The notes: generated from the letters alone by a model not told the origin. A DNA stretch of 64,000 nt from Oerskovia jenensis (GCF_016907235.1 NZ_JAFBBO010000001.1:620001-684000); one strand, 5' to 3'; counted from the stretch's first letter, positions 53,987 to 63,905 are shown. Numbers and translations: made by a program.

Positions 53987-54982
53987 TCAGCTGGGCTTGC
54001 CGCTGGGCTTCGGCTTGGAGGCCGAGCTCGGCTTGGGCGCCGGGGGACGCGGAGCCGGGGGCTTCGGCATGGCAGCCGGCTTGGGCACCGCGACGGGCTT
54101 GGGAGCCACCGCGGGCTTGGGCGTGGCGGCCGGCGCTGCCGGAGCAGCGGCCTGGGGCGCGGGAGCCTTGGGGGCCGACGTGCGCGGAGCAGCTGCCTTG
54201 GGCGCTGCCGCACGGGCGGGAGCGGCCTTCGGTGCGGCGGCCGGAGCAGCAGCGGGGGCCGGGGCGGGCTCCGGGGCGGCGGCAGCCTTGACGGCGGCAG
54301 CGGCCTCGGCGGACGCGACCATCTCCGCTGCTTCCGCGACCTGCACCTCGAAGGGCACGTCATCGCCGTCTGCCGGCGCCTCGGAGACCTCGACCGGAGC
54401 GGGTCGCTCGGACTTCGCCGACTGCGGGTCGGCCTCCTGGGCACGACGACGCTGCTCGCTCTTGGCTTCGGCCTTCTTCTTGACCGGGCCGAGCACCATG
54501 ATCATGTTGCGCCCGTCCTGCTTCGGCATGCTCTCGATGAAGCCGAGCTCGGAGACGTCGTCCGCCAGACGCTGGAGGAGGCGCACACCCATCTCGGGGC
54601 GCGACTGCTCACGGCCACGGAACATGATCATGACCTTGACCTTGTCGCCGGCGGCGAGGAAGCGCTCGACGTGGCCCTTCTTGGTGCCGTAGTCGTGCGG
54701 GTCGATCTTCAGACGGAAACGGATCTCCTTGAGGACCGTGTTCGCCTGGTTGCGGCGCGCCTCACGGGCCTTCATGTCCGACTCGTACTTGAACTTGCCG
54801 TAGTCCATGAGCTTGCACACCGGCGGGCGTGCGTCGGGGGCGACCTCCACCAGGTCGAGGTCAGCGTCCTGGGCAAGGCTCAGGGCGACCTCAATGCGGA
54901 CGACGCCGACCTGCTCCCCACCTGGGCCGACAAGTCGGACCTCGGGGACACGGATCCGATCGTTGATGCGAGGCTCGCTGAT
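53987..54982 (-). CDS. infC: Translation initiation factor IF-3 with AUC start and long C-terminal extension
   Basis: IF-3 checks start codon pairing on the 30S subunit. No ATG, GTG or TTG precedes residue 45 in frame. Family alignment requires the N-terminal block [19 protein letters not shown], which begins at ATC 54982, 6 bases after AGGAG. So the start is AUC, of the rare class IF-3 itself discriminates against, suggesting autogenous control. After the normal C-domain ([36 protein letters not shown]) an Ala/Pro/Lys-rich tail of about 150 residues is added, giving 331 aa in place of about 180-210. Confidence 0.95.
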   Translation of the reverse strand: MSEPRINDRIRVPEVRLVGPGGEQVGVVRIEVALSLAQDADLDLVEVAPDARPPVCKLMDYGKFKYESDMKAREARRNQANTVLKEIRFRLKIDPHDYGTKKGHVERFLAAGDKVKVMIMFRGREQSRPEMGVRLLQRLADDVSELGFIESMPKQDGRNMIMVLGPVKKKAEAKSEQRRRAQEADPQSAKSERPAPVEVSEAPADGDDVPFEVQVAEAAEMVASAEAAAAVKAAAAPEPAPAPAAAPAAAPKAAPARAAAPKAAAPRTSAPKAPAPQAAAPAAPAATPKPAVAPKPVAVPKPAAMPKPPAPRPPAPKPSSASKPKPSGKPS

Positions 54983-55271
54983 GTGATGCTCCTAGGAAGT
55001 CGTCGGTAGACCACCAGGAACGGGAAAGGCCCCCGTCCCAGAGCGCAGGGAGGAGGCCATCGATCGGATCGTCGCGGGTGCGACGAACACACCGTCGCGC
55101 CACCGTGAAGAACGGCGACGCTCCGGACCGAGACCCGGCCTCTGTCGTGACGTTCGTCAGCGGTTGAAGCTCAGGTGGGATGGAATCCACTTTGCGCACC
55201 CGTAGTTCACCGGTCCAAGTGCCTGTCGGCGCCTCGACCAGAACCTACGGGTCGGTCAGCCACCAAGAATA
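54983..55271 (-). promoter_or_regulatory. Long infC-rpmI-rplT leader with candidate promoter
   Basis: No gene is seen between the infC start and 55271. An extended -10-like TGCTATTCT (TATTCT at 55266-55271, minus) would give a leader of about 280 nt, long enough for an L20-type autoregulatory RNA. I do not recognise a known leader fold. Confidence 0.35.
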
Positions 55272-55324
55272 GCACGCACCCGACGGGGCTCCGCCCGCCA
55301 CGCACTCGCCTGGCGGCCGGCGGT

Positions 55325-55391
55325 CCGCTGGCCGCTGGCCGCTGGCCGCTGGCCGCTGGCCGCTGGCCGCTGGCCGCTGGCCGCTGGCCGC
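55325..55391. repeat. 7-bp minisatellite
   Basis: Perfect tandem array of CCGCTGG, 9.6 copies, in the gap between infC and the divergent fur gene. It is not inside a plausible gene. Confidence 0.95.
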
Positions 55392-55462
55392 ACGCTATCG
55401 GATCTCCGGGGCCCCTCCCGTTCCGCCGGTCGCATCGACCTGCCGACCCGTCGGCGACGATG

Positions 55463-55479
55463 ACAACAACAACAACAAC
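55463..55479. repeat. ACA trinucleotide run
   Basis: ACA repeated over 17 bases, an unusually AT-rich tract for this genome, about 120 bp upstream of the fur gene start. It may be structural promoter DNA. Confidence 0.8.
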
Positions 55480-55531
55480 GGCAGGGCGAACACGGCCGCG
55501 AGACCATCGACCCACCCCGACACGCCACCTA

Positions 55532-55563
55532 CTGGACACCCTCCATCAATGGAGCTCTTCCAG
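55532..55563. promoter_or_regulatory. 32-bp dyad, probable Fur/PerR-type operator
   Basis: Symmetric layout CTGGA-4-CTCCAT-CA-ATGGAG-4-TCCAG, ending 22 bases before the fur GTG start. This is the likely autoregulatory operator. Confidence 0.6.
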
Positions 55564-55584
55564 AATGTGTGGGAGAGTGAGGGC

Positions 55585-56019
55585 GTGCCCACCGAGAAGA
55601 CGGTCCGCCCCGCGGATCACGAGACCGAGCTCCGCGACAGCGGGCTTCGGGTGACCGCAGCCCGGCTCGCGGTCCTCGACGTCGTCACCCGTCAGCAGCA
55701 CGCGGACGCGGACGACGTCCTGCGCGCGACTCGCGAGGTGCTCGGGTCGGTCTCGGTGCAGGCCGTCTACGACGTGCTGAACGCTCTCACGGAGCACGGC
55801 CTGCTGCGCCGGATCGAACCAGCGGGCCACCCGGCGCGCTACGAGCGACGCCTGGGCGACAACCACCACCACGTCGTCTGTCGGTCGTGCGGCGCGGTCG
55901 CCGACATCGACTGCGCCGTCGGTCACGCACCGTGCCTGACCCCCAGCGGGAACAACGGCTTCACGATCGACACCGCCGAGGTCACCTACTGGGGCCTGTG
56001 CCCGAGCTGCGCGACCTGA
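55585..56019 (+). CDS. Fur-family peroxide/iron regulator
   Basis: A 144-aa Fur/PerR-type repressor from GTG 55585. The in-frame ATG 55549 lies inside the operator dyad and is less likely. It has a winged helix ([42 protein letters not shown]), the metal-binding [20 protein letters not shown] and a second CPSC at the end. Because catalase follows by 152 bp it is probably a FurA/CatR-like regulator of katA. Confidence 0.9.
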   Translation: MPTEKTVRPADHETELRDSGLRVTAARLAVLDVVTRQQHADADDVLRATREVLGSVSVQAVYDVLNALTEHGLLRRIEPAGHPARYERRLGDNHHHVVCRSCGAVADIDCAVGHAPCLTPSGNNGFTIDTAEVTYWGLCPSCAT

Positions 56020-56171
56020 CCGTCGGCCGCCGTCGCCGCAGCGTCCCCTGACCAGCCCCGTACCTTCGGGGCGCCCCCGGACCCCCTCACCGCTCCTCGG
56101 AGCACCTGTCCCTACCGCCCTCTACCCACGAACAGGTCACGGGCCGCCGAGCCCACCTGAAGGAGAAGACG

Positions 56172-57674
56172 ATGACGAACACCCCCTTCACCACGTCCCA
56201 GACGGGTACGCCCGTCCCGAGCGACGCCCATTCGCTGACCGCGGGCGCCGACGGCGCGACCGCGCTGCACGACCGCTACCTGGTCGAGAAGCTCGCGCAG
56301 TTCAACCGCGAGCGCATCCCGGAGCGCATCGTGCACGCCAAGGGCGGCGGCGCGTTCGGCGAGTTCGTCGTCACGGAGGACGTCTCGGCGTACACCCGCG
56401 CGGCCGTGTTCCAGCCGGGCGCGCGCACCGAGACGCTGCAGCGCTTCTCGAGCGTCGCGGGCGAGCAGGGCTCCCCCGACACCTGGCGCGACGTGCGCGG
56501 CTTCTCGGTGAAGTTCTACACGACCGAGGGCAACTACGACATCGTCGGCAACAACACCCCGGTCTTCTTCATCCGCGACGGCATCAAGTTCCCCGACTTC
56601 ATCCACTCGCAGAAGCGCCTGCCGGGCTCGGGCCTGCGCGACGCCGACATGCAGTGGGACTTCTGGACCCTGTCCCCCGAGTCGGCGCACCAGGTCACCT
56701 ACCTCATGGGCGACCGCGGCCTGCCGCGGTCGTGGCGCGAGATGCCGGGCTTCGGCTCGCACACCTACCAGTGGATCAACGCCGCGGGCGAGCGCTTCTG
56801 GGTCAAGTACCACTTCACGTCGAACCAGGGCAACGTCGAGATGGAGGGCTCGGAGGCCGAGCTCATCGCGGGCGCCGACGCCGACTACTACCGCCGCGAC
56901 CTCTACGAGGCGATCGAGGCCGGCAGCTTCCCGTCCTGGGACGTGCACGTCCAGGTCATGCCGTACGAGGACGCCAAGACGTACCGCTTCAACCCGTTCG
57001 ACCTGACGAAGGTCTGGCCGCACGCCGACTACCCGCTCATCAAGGTCGGGACGCACACGCTCAACCGCAACCCGCAGAACTTCTTCGCGGAGATCGAGCA
57101 GGCGGCGTTCTCGCCCGCGAACACGGTTCCGGGCATCGACATCAGCCCCGACAAGATGCTGATGGCCCGCGTCTTCTCCTACCCGGACGCGCAGCGCTAC
57201 CGCGTGGGCACCAACTACAACCAGATCCCGGTCAACGCGCCGCACGCCGCACCGGTCCACAACTACTCGCAGGACGGCGCCCAGCGTCACGGGTTCAACG
57301 CGCCCACGACGCCCGTCTACGCGCCCAACAGCCTGGGCGGCCCCGTGGCCGACGAGGCGCGCGCGGGCGTCGGGTCCTGGGAGTCGGACGGTGAGCTGAC
57401 GCGCGCCGCGGCGACGCTGCACGCGCAGGACGACGACTTCGGTCAGGCCGGCACGCTCTACCGCGAGGTCTTCGACGACGCGGCCAAGGCGCGCTTCCTC
57501 GAGACCATCACGGGGGCCGTCGGCGGCGTCCAGAGCCTGGCGATCCGTGAGCGCGCGATCCAGTACTGGACCAACGTCGACGCGAACCTCGGTGCCGCCC
57601 TGCGCAGCGCCCTCGAGGTCGCCCCGCTCGCGGCCGACGAGCCCGGCGTCACGTCGGAGCCCGCGCACTCCTGA
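56172..57674 (+). CDS. katA: Monofunctional haem catalase
   Basis: A 500-aa small-subunit (clade 3 type) catalase that splits hydrogen peroxide. It shows the distal His block [20 protein letters not shown], the Asn block [19 protein letters not shown], and the proximal Tyr motif [29 protein letters not shown] precedes the ATG by 5 bases. It follows the Fur-type gene, matching furA-katA pairs. Confidence 0.97.
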   Translation: MTNTPFTTSQTGTPVPSDAHSLTAGADGATALHDRYLVEKLAQFNRERIPERIVHAKGGGAFGEFVVTEDVSAYTRAAVFQPGARTETLQRFSSVAGEQGSPDTWRDVRGFSVKFYTTEGNYDIVGNNTPVFFIRDGIKFPDFIHSQKRLPGSGLRDADMQWDFWTLSPESAHQVTYLMGDRGLPRSWREMPGFGSHTYQWINAAGERFWVKYHFTSNQGNVEMEGSEAELIAGADADYYRRDLYEAIEAGSFPSWDVHVQVMPYEDAKTYRFNPFDLTKVWPHADYPLIKVGTHTLNRNPQNFFAEIEQAAFSPANTVPGIDISPDKMLMARVFSYPDAQRYRVGTNYNQIPVNAPHAAPVHNYSQDGAQRHGFNAPTTPVYAPNSLGGPVADEARAGVGSWESDGELTRAAATLHAQDDDFGQAGTLYREVFDDAAKARFLETITGAVGGVQSLAIRERAIQYWTNVDANLGAALRSALEVAPLAADEPGVTSEPAHS

Positions 57675-57728
57675 CACCCGCCCTCCGCCCGGCCAACGGT
57701 CGTCGGGCAGAGGCGAGGCGTCGTCACG

Positions 57729-57767
57729 CCCGGAGGCCGGGTCCGCTCAGCGGGCCCGGCCTCCGGG
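57729..57767 (+). terminator. katA terminator
   Basis: A 13-bp GC stem (57729-57741 with 57755-57767) 55 bp after the katA stop. The rest of the gap to 57953 shows no gene. Confidence 0.75.
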
Positions 57768-57953
57768 CTGTCGTGACCGCCGCCCGGCCACCACACCGCG
57801 CGGCGTCCGACCTGGCCGCTTGGCACACTCTTTGCCCTCCGCGTCCTGCCCGACGCCGGAGCGCGCCGTCACCCCCCGTCGCACCCCGCGTCCGGCCGCC
57901 CGGGCGCCCCCGCACGGGTCCCGATCGCGCGTTCCCTCTGGAAGGATGAGCAC

Positions 57954-58307
57954 ATGACTACCGAGAACGACCCCATCGCCCAGGACGCCACCCGGGACAT
58001 CGCCGACGTCGCGGCCGTCGAGGTCATCACCTCCGCCGCCGTCCACCTCATGAGCGCCGCCGCCGTCAAGTGCGGCCTCGCCGACGACGCGGCCGAGAAG
58101 GGGCACCTGGACCTCGACGAGGCACGCAAGCTCATCAACGCCCTGGCCGCCCTCGTGACGGCCTCGGCCCCCGACATCGGCAACCAGCACGCCCGGTCGC
58201 TCCGCGACGGTCTGCGCTCGCTCCAGCTCGCGTTCCGCGAGGCCTCGATCTACCCCGACGCCCTGGGCGAGGGCCCGGGCGAGAAGTACACGGGCGCGGT
58301 CAGTTGA
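57954..58307 (+). CDS. DUF1844 family protein
   Basis: A 117-aa all-helical protein with the DUF1844 pattern: VEVITSAAVHLMSAAAVKCGL, DLDEARKLINALAALV. It is conserved in actinobacteria near infC; function unknown. The AAGGATG site lies upstream of the ATG. Its stop overlaps the next start (TTGA), so it belongs to a four-gene cassette reaching 60277. Confidence 0.88.
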   Translation: MTTENDPIAQDATRDIADVAAVEVITSAAVHLMSAAAVKCGLADDAAEKGHLDLDEARKLINALAALVTASAPDIGNQHARSLRDGLRSLQLAFREASIYPDALGEGPGEKYTGAVS

Positions 58308-59071
58308 GCATCCCGCCGGGCGGGCAGCCCACGCCCCCTCCCCCGCCGTCGAGCGCGCACCGGGGCGACGGCGTCGTGCCCCCGCCCGGCGGAGCTCCCG
58401 ACCCGCTGCCGGCCGCTCCCCCGGCGTTCCCGCCGAGCCCTGCTCCTACGCTCCCGCCCAGCCCTGCTCCCTCGCTCCCGCCCAGCCCTGCCCCGCAGAC
58501 CCAGGCCTACCTCGCCGCCGCGGACAGGACCGGACCGGAGACCGGACCCGCACGAACCCGGACCGGGCGGGGCAGGACGGTCGCGATCCTCGTGCTCGCC
58601 GCGGCGCTGGTCGTCGCGCTGGGGCTCGCGGCGTACCTCCTGGTCACGACCCTGAGCTGGCAGGACCGCAGCGCGCAGTGGGAGGAGGAGTCCCGCGAGC
58701 TCGGCCGGCAGGTCGCCCAGCTCGACGCCGACCTCGACGGTGCGAACGCCGAGCTCGAGTCCGCGCGCTCCCAGCTCACGACGGCCCAGGAGCGCATCAC
58801 CGCGCTCGCGAACGAGAAGGCCCAGCTGGGCGACGAGAACGTGGCCTCGCAGCAGTACCTCGACTACCAGGCCCGCATCTCCGAGGCCGCCGGCACGGTC
58901 GCCGCGGCCCTCGGCCAGTGCACCACGGCCCAGGACGAGCTCATCGGCTACCTCAACAACCGGGACGCGTACAACCCCGACGACCTCGCGCGCTTCGCGA
59001 CCCAGGTCGACGACCTGTGCAACGCCGCGACGGCGGCCAACACCGAGCTGCAGAAGGAGCTCGAGAAGTGA
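58304..59071 (+). CDS. Pro-rich membrane protein with extracytoplasmic coiled coil
   Basis: A 255-aa protein from TTG 58304. The first 70 residues are Pro-rich with PPSPAPTLPPSPAPSLPPSP repeats, presumably cytoplasmic. One transmembrane helix follows (VAILVLAAALVVALGLAAYLLV, about 88-110). An extracytoplasmic coiled coil (ESRELGRQVAQLDADLDGAN...) contains two cysteines (LGQCTTAQ, DDLCNAAT). Overlaps on both sides tie it to DUF1844 and the protease gene. Function unknown; the layout suggests a sensor or scaffold for the following protease. Confidence 0.78.
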   Translation: MSIPPGGQPTPPPPPSSAHRGDGVVPPPGGAPDPLPAAPPAFPPSPAPTLPPSPAPSLPPSPAPQTQAYLAAADRTGPETGPARTRTGRGRTVAILVLAAALVVALGLAAYLLVTTLSWQDRSAQWEEESRELGRQVAQLDADLDGANAELESARSQLTTAQERITALANEKAQLGDENVASQQYLDYQARISEAAGTVAAALGQCTTAQDELIGYLNNRDAYNPDDLARFATQVDDLCNAATAANTELQKELEK

Positions 59072-59829
59072 GGCGCGCACCACACCCCGGTCGCCGGTCG
59101 TCCGCCCGCCCGGCGACCGTGGCCCTCACCGCGGTGCTCGTCGCGGCCCTCGCAGCGGGGTGCGGGGTCCTGCCCGGGCTCCCCGAGCCCATGCCGACCT
59201 CGGTCGTCCCCAGCGTGGCACCACAGGTCGACCCCGTCGGGTCGGAGAACCTCTCCCCCGACGGCTTCGACGCGGTCAAGCGCATGGCGGTCCGCATCCG
59301 CAACGTCGGGTGCTCGTCGCTCTCGACCGGATCGGGCTTCGCGCTCGACGACCGCACGCTCATCACCAACAAGCACGTGGTCGAGGGGTCGAAGTCCCTC
59401 CAGGTCCTCACGTACGACGGCCGCGACATCCAGGTCGAGACGGCGAGCGCTGCCGGGCTCGCCGACCTCGCGATCGTCCGCACGAGCGACGACCTCCCCT
59501 CGGCGCCGACGCTCGCCGCCGCGGACCCCGCCCAGGGGGACACCGTGACGGTCGTCGGCTACCCCGAGGGCGGCCAGCTCACCGTGACGCAGGGCAAGGT
59601 CGTGGGGACCGCCACCGACCCCCTGCACGAGAACCTGGGCCAGGTCCTCGTGACCGACGCGCAGGTCGAGCCCGGCAGCTCGGGCTCGGCCGCGCTCAAC
59701 GAGGCCGGCGAGGTGATCGGCGTGGTCTACGCGAAGTCGACCGACGCGTCGCTCCTCGTGCCCGTCTCGACGCTGCGTTCGATGCTCGACGACTCGTCAG
59801 CCTTCGCGACCCTGCCGCCCTGCTCGTAG
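59068..59829 (+). CDS. Trypsin-like serine protease lipoprotein
   Basis: A 253-aa protein from GTG 59068 (GTGA overlap). The signal ends at a lipobox LAAGC with Cys32. The chymotrypsin-fold triad is visible: His103 in ITNKHVV, Asp133 in LADLAIV and Ser205 in EPGSSGSAAL. Cys82 and Cys252 may form a disulphide across the domain. There is no PDZ domain, unlike HtrA. It should act outside the membrane. Partner genes suggest a surface proteolysis role; the substrate is unknown. Confidence 0.88.
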   Translation: MRRAPHPGRRSSARPATVALTAVLVAALAAGCGVLPGLPEPMPTSVVPSVAPQVDPVGSENLSPDGFDAVKRMAVRIRNVGCSSLSTGSGFALDDRTLITNKHVVEGSKSLQVLTYDGRDIQVETASAAGLADLAIVRTSDDLPSAPTLAAADPAQGDTVTVVGYPEGGQLTVTQGKVVGTATDPLHENLGQVLVTDAQVEPGSSGSAALNEAGEVIGVVYAKSTDASLLVPVSTLRSMLDDSSAFATLPPCS

Positions 59830-59839
59830 GCTGCGAGGC

Positions 59840-60277
59840 ATGAGCAGCGACAGCAGCAAGGACGCGGCCGGTCGGCCGGACCCCACCTTCGTCACCCGCG
59901 CGGCGAGCGACGTCTTCTCGGTGCGCAAGGTCTTCGGCGAGGCCTACGAGCGCGACGGGACCCTCGTGATCCCCGTGGCCAAGGTGTGGGGCGGCACCGG
60001 GACGGGCTACGGATACGGTGTCGGTGCGCTCGACGGTTCGGCGGGCTCCTCGACGGGCGACGCCGGACAGGGCACCGGTGAGGGCTCGGGCGAGGGTGCC
60101 GGGGGCGGCGGCGGCTACGGCGTGCACGTGCGCCCGGTCGGCGTCTACTCCGTGGGCCCCGACGGCACGCGCTGGCACCCGGCCCTCGACCTCAACCGGG
60201 TCATCCTGGGCGGCCAGGCCGTCGCCATGGTGGTCGCGCTCGTGGGCGGCTGGGTCCTGGGACGCCGTCGCCGCTGA
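59840..60277 (+). CDS. GerW/YtfJ-family protein
   Basis: A 145-aa protein with the GerW-like core: VFGEAYERDGTLVIPVAKVWGGTGTGYGYG, a Gly-rich middle, GVHVRPVGVYSVGPDGTRWHPALD, and a C-terminal membrane anchor (VAMVVALVGGWVLG) with RRRR tail. In Firmicutes the family affects spore germination; non-sporing actinobacteria carry it with no known role. It starts 10 bases after the protease gene, completing the cassette. Confidence 0.87.
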   Translation: MSSDSSKDAAGRPDPTFVTRAASDVFSVRKVFGEAYERDGTLVIPVAKVWGGTGTGYGYGVGALDGSAGSSTGDAGQGTGEGSGEGAGGGGGYGVHVRPVGVYSVGPDGTRWHPALDLNRVILGGQAVAMVVALVGGWVLGRRRR

Positions 60278-60316
60278 ACCGCCGCGCACGGGACGTGCGC
60301 ACTGCGAGGTGCGCGG

Positions 60317-60349
60317 CGTCGTCGGGCCTCGCGGCGGTGCCCGACGACG
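60317..60349. terminator. Bidirectional terminator between GerW-like and SseB-like genes
   Basis: An 11-bp stem (60317-60327 with 60339-60349) in the 85-bp gap between convergent genes. Confidence 0.7.
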
Positions 60350-60362
60350 TCACGCGAGCCGG

Positions 60363-61208
60363 TCAGTCCGCGCGACCGATGCGCAGCTCGAGCGAGTCGA
60401 CGCGCTCCGAGACCAGCTCGCTGCCCGCGAGGGCAGCGTTGACCTGGGCCAGGACGGCGTCCAGGCCGCGCCGGTCGAGCCCCGAGTCGATCGAGAGCAC
60501 GACCGCGACCTCGGCGCTGCGACCGGTCTCGGCGCGGACGGCAGCGACGTGCTCGATCCCCGAGACCGCTCCCGCGATCTCCGCCGCGACGTCCGCCGCG
60601 ACCGTTCCGTCCGTGACCGCGGGCGCCCACTGCTTGCCCTGCGCGAGCGCCCAGACCGCAGGGCGCGGGACCAGGACCGTGACCGGTCCCGACGGGTCGA
60701 GCACCAGCAGCGACCAGTCCTCGCTCACCGCGGACAACGCGGCGCGGGGGGCGTCGACCGGGACCGGGCGCGCGTCGGGACGCCAGGCGGCCATGCTCGC
60801 GACGCTCGAGAACACGGGGAGCGCCCGCCGTCCGTCGGGCGCCTCGAGCGCGACGACGCCGGCCGAGGCCTCCTTGTCGACCTTCTGCCCGTGCTCCCCG
60901 ACGCCCGACTTCTCGAGCTCGGCCAGGATGGGGATCAGCAGGCGTGTGCGGCCGAGCTGCGCGACGACCTCCGTGAGGCCGGCCGTCCCCTCCGAGAAGT
61001 CCGCGAGGACGCTCGTGAGGGCAGGGTCCGCCGAGCCGTCGTCGTCCGAGAAGCCCGAGGACGGGGGCAGCGCCTTGCCCGTCCCCGCGCCCGCCGGGCC
61101 CTTCGAGAACGGCGACGCGCCGTGCGCGTGCCCCGCGTGCGGGTCCCCCGAGTCCGCCGAGGCCGAGGCGTCCGCCGAGGGCGAGGTGGACGAGGTCGGC
61201 GAGGTCAC
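60363..61208 (-). CDS. SseB-family protein
   Basis: A 281-aa protein with a His/Ser/Gly-rich N-terminal tail ([13 protein letters not shown]). The SseB N-terminal domain begins at [14 protein letters not shown] ([27 protein letters not shown]). The GTG start overlaps the priA stop. SseB domains have no settled biochemical role; co-location with histidine genes is common in Micrococcales. Confidence 0.82.
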   Translation of the reverse strand: MTSPTSSTSPSADASASADSGDPHAGHAHGASPFSKGPAGAGTGKALPPSSGFSDDDGSADPALTSVLADFSEGTAGLTEVVAQLGRTRLLIPILAELEKSGVGEHGQKVDKEASAGVVALEAPDGRRALPVFSSVASMAAWRPDARPVPVDAPRAALSAVSEDWSLLVLDPSGPVTVLVPRPAVWALAQGKQWAPAVTDGTVAADVAAEIAGAVSGIEHVAAVRAETGRSAEVAVVLSIDSGLDRRGLDAVLAQVNAALAGSELVSERVDSLELRIGRAD

Positions 61209-61936
61209 GGACGACCTGCCACGTCGAGCGCCTGCGGCAGCGTGAAGGCACCCGCGTACAGCGCCTTGCCGACGATGGCTCCCTCGACCCCCTCGCCCAC
61301 GAGCGCCCGCAGCGCCTCGAGGTCCGCGAGGCTCGAGATGCCGCCCGACGCGACGACGGGGGCGTCGGTGCGGGCAGCGACCTCACGCAGCAGGTCGATG
61401 TTCGGGCCGCGCAGCGTGCCGTCCTTGGTCACGTCGGTCACGACGTAGCGCGAGCAGCCGGCCGCGTCGAGTCGCGCGAGGACCTCCCACAGGTCCCCGC
61501 CCTCCTGCGTCCAGCCGCGGGCCGCGAGGGTCGTGCCGCGCACGTCGAGCCCGACCGCGATCGCGTCGCCGTGCTCGGCGATGACCTTGGCCGTCCACTC
61601 GGGGTTCTCGAGCGCCGCGGTGCCGAGGTTGACGCGCGAGCAGCCCGTCGCGAGCGCACGGGCCAGGGACTCGTCGTCCCGGATACCACCGGAGAGCTCG
61701 ACCTTGACGTCGAGGCGCGCGACGACGTCGGCCAGGAGCTCGGCGTTCGAGCCGCGACCGAAGGCCGCGTCGAGGTCCACGAGGTGCACCCACTCGGCGC
61801 CACCGGCCTGCCAGTCGAGGGCCGCCGACAGCGGGTCGCCGTACGAGGTCTCCGAGCCGGCCTCGCCCTGGACGAGGCGGACCGCCTGCCCGGCGGCGAC
61901 GTCGACGGCGGGCAGCAGGACGAGACGATCGGTCAT
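61205..61936 (-). CDS. priA: Bifunctional HisA/TrpF isomerase PriA
   Basis: A 243-aa TIM barrel that isomerises ProFAR in histidine synthesis and, in actinobacteria lacking trpF, also PRA in tryptophan synthesis. It shows [40 protein letters not shown] and [18 protein letters not shown]. Dual activity is inferred from phylum. Confidence 0.93.
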   Translation of the reverse strand: MTDRLVLLPAVDVAAGQAVRLVQGEAGSETSYGDPLSAALDWQAGGAEWVHLVDLDAAFGRGSNAELLADVVARLDVKVELSGGIRDDESLARALATGCSRVNLGTAALENPEWTAKVIAEHGDAIAVGLDVRGTTLAARGWTQEGGDLWEVLARLDAAGCSRYVVTDVTKDGTLRGPNIDLLREVAARTDAPVVASGGISSLADLEALRALVGEGVEGAIVGKALYAGAFTLPQALDVAGRP

Positions 61937-62056
61937 GAGGAGGTCCTTCCGAGGGATGCACGAGGTGGGTGGGCACGGGCGCGGTGCGCGGGCGCCGGGT
62001 GACGCGGTCGAACGGTCGAGCAGCGGGTCGGGGCGGGCACCCTGCCCGCACGGGGG

Positions 62057-62704
62057 TCAGAGCGAACGGACCCAGTTCTCCAGGAGACGCGCGCCGGCGT
62101 CGCCGGACTTCTCCGGGTGGAACTGCGTCGCGGAGAGCGGGCCGTTCTCGACGGCCGCGACGAACGGGCCGCCGTGGTCCGACCACGTGACGAGCGGCGC
62201 GCGGAACGCCGGGCCCACGGGCTCGTCGACGCCGAGCGAGAAGCGGCGGGCCGCGTAGGAGTGGACGAAGTAGAACCGCTCGTCGGCGATCCCGTCGAAC
62301 AGCACCGACCCGCCGGGGACCTCGACCGTGTCCCAGCCCATGTGCGGGACCACCGGAGCCTCGAGGCGGTCGACGATGCCGGGCCACTCGCCGAGCCCCT
62401 CGGTGAGGGTGCCGTGCTCGTCCCCCTCGTCGAACATGACCTGCATGCCGACGCAGATCCCGAGCACGGGGCGACCGCCCGCAAGACGCCGCTCGACGAT
62501 CTGGTCGCCGCGCACGGCCTTGAGCCCCGCCATGACCGCGGCGAACGCGCCGACGCCGGGCACGACCAGGCCGTCGGCCTCCGACGCGCGCGCACGGTCC
62601 GCCGTGAGCTCGACCCGCGCACCGACGCGCTCAAGAGCGCGGACCGCCGAACGGACGTTGCCGAACCCGTAGTCGAGGACGACGACCGAGGGCCCCTCGC
62701 TCAC
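62057..62704 (-). CDS. hisH: Imidazole glycerol phosphate synthase, glutaminase subunit
   Basis: A 215-aa class I glutamine amidotransferase subunit that feeds ammonia to HisF. It shows [18 protein letters not shown], the nucleophile [10 protein letters not shown], and the His-Glu pair in [11 protein letters not shown]. The GTG start overlaps the preceding stop (GTGA). hisF is not in this window; it is separated from priA by 120 bp without genes. Confidence 0.96.
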   Translation of the reverse strand: MSEGPSVVVLDYGFGNVRSAVRALERVGARVELTADRARASEADGLVVPGVGAFAAVMAGLKAVRGDQIVERRLAGGRPVLGICVGMQVMFDEGDEHGTLTEGLGEWPGIVDRLEAPVVPHMGWDTVEVPGGSVLFDGIADERFYFVHSYAARRFSLGVDEPVGPAFRAPLVTWSDHGGPFVAAVENGPLSATQFHPEKSGDAGARLLENWVRSL

Positions 62705-63309
62705 TTCTTGCGCGCCTTGCGTGCGGTGGCCGTGAGCAGGCGCATGGCCTTCCAGCGCGAGATCCCCGAGCTGGGGACCACGCCCTGGAGGTCCGCGACG
62801 GTCGTGTGGCCCGTGACGAGGTCCTCGAGCTCCTCGGGGGCGCCCCCGAGGACCAGGCCGGGCGCAAGGGTGTCGCCCTCGACCCCGTCCTCCCAGCGCG
62901 TCGCGGTGAGCTGCTCGCCGCGACGTGTGAGCAGGATCAGGGGCACGCCCTTGACGAGCGTCGAGATCGCGGCCGCTGCCCGCTGCGGGGCCTCGCCCGA
63001 CAGGTCGCGCAGGACGGCGAGCGCACCGATGCCCGTGGGCACGGCGTCGACCTCGATCTGCGCGATCGAGCACGCTGCCGCGAGCGGCTCGGCGCCCGCG
63101 ATCTGGGTCACGAGGACCGCGACCTCGGGGTCGGAGGACGGGGTGAGCAGGCTCGAGATGTCGTCCGGGATCTCCAGGTCCAGCTCGGGCTCGTCGGCGG
63201 GGTTCTGCGGGGTGGTCATGTCGTCCGTCTCGGTCGTCCGCGGGTCGCGGGGGTGATCGCCGTGCTCGGGCCCGTCGGGCTGAGCGGGGGTGGTCGGCTC
63301 GGAGGTCAC
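62701..63309 (-). CDS. Conserved orphan of the histidine operon
   Basis: A 202-aa protein of unknown function between hisB and hisH, overlapping both by 4 bases. The first 45 residues are acidic and Pro/Thr-rich. The core ([47 protein letters not shown]) resembles a small alpha/beta domain, and a basic tail ([12 protein letters not shown]) ends the protein. The same spot is occupied by an uncharacterised gene in many Micrococcales. I do not assign a function. Confidence 0.75.
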   Translation of the reverse strand: MTSEPTTPAQPDGPEHGDHPRDPRTTETDDMTTPQNPADEPELDLEIPDDISSLLTPSSDPEVAVLVTQIAGAEPLAAACSIAQIEVDAVPTGIGALAVLRDLSGEAPQRAAAAISTLVKGVPLILLTRRGEQLTATRWEDGVEGDTLAPGLVLGGAPEELEDLVTGHTTVADLQGVVPSSGISRWKAMRLLTATARKARKK

Positions 63310-63905
63310 AGGGCGCCCTTGGTCGACGGGATGCCGTCGACCCGGGCGTCGGGCGCCACGGCGAAGCGCAGCGCACGGGCGAGCGCCTTGAACTGCGCCT
63401 CCACGATGTGGTGGGGGTCGCGGCCCGAGAGCACGCGCACGTGGATGCAGATGGCCGCGTGGTGGGCGATCGACTCGAGCACGTGGCGCGTGAGAGACCC
63501 CGTGAAGTGGCCGCCGATCAGGTGGTACTCCTGCCCCGCGGGCTCGCCCTCGTGCACGAGGTACGGGCGGCCCGACACGTCCACGACCGCGAGCGCGAGC
63601 GCCTCGTCGAGCGGGACCATCGCGTCGCCGAAGCGGGAGATCCCGGCCTTGTCGCCCAGCGCGATCCGCAGCGCCTCGCCGATCGTGATCGCGACGTCCT
63701 CGACCGTGTGGTGCGCGTCGATGTGCGTGTCACCCGTGGCCCTGACCGTGAGGTCGATGAGCGAGTGCTTGCCGAGGGCCGTCAGCATGTGGTCGTAGAA
63801 CGGGACGGTCGTCGAGATGTCCGTCTTGCCGGTCCCGTCGAGGTCCAGCTCGACGAGCACGCTCGACTCCGACGTCGCGCGCTCGATGCGCGCGGTGCGC
63901 TTCAC
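63306..63905 (-). CDS. hisB: Imidazoleglycerol-phosphate dehydratase
   Basis: A 199-aa enzyme of histidine synthesis. It has the Mn-binding repeats [25 protein letters not shown] and [36 protein letters not shown] 63905 overlaps the hisC stop as GTGA and gives the usual [13 protein letters not shown] start. Confidence 0.97.
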   Translation of the reverse strand: MKRTARIERATSESSVLVELDLDGTGKTDISTTVPFYDHMLTALGKHSLIDLTVRATGDTHIDAHHTVEDVAITIGEALRIALGDKAGISRFGDAMVPLDEALALAVVDVSGRPYLVHEGEPAGQEYHLIGGHFTGSLTRHVLESIAHHAAICIHVRVLSGRDPHHIVEAQFKALARALRFAVAPDARVDGIPSTKGAL

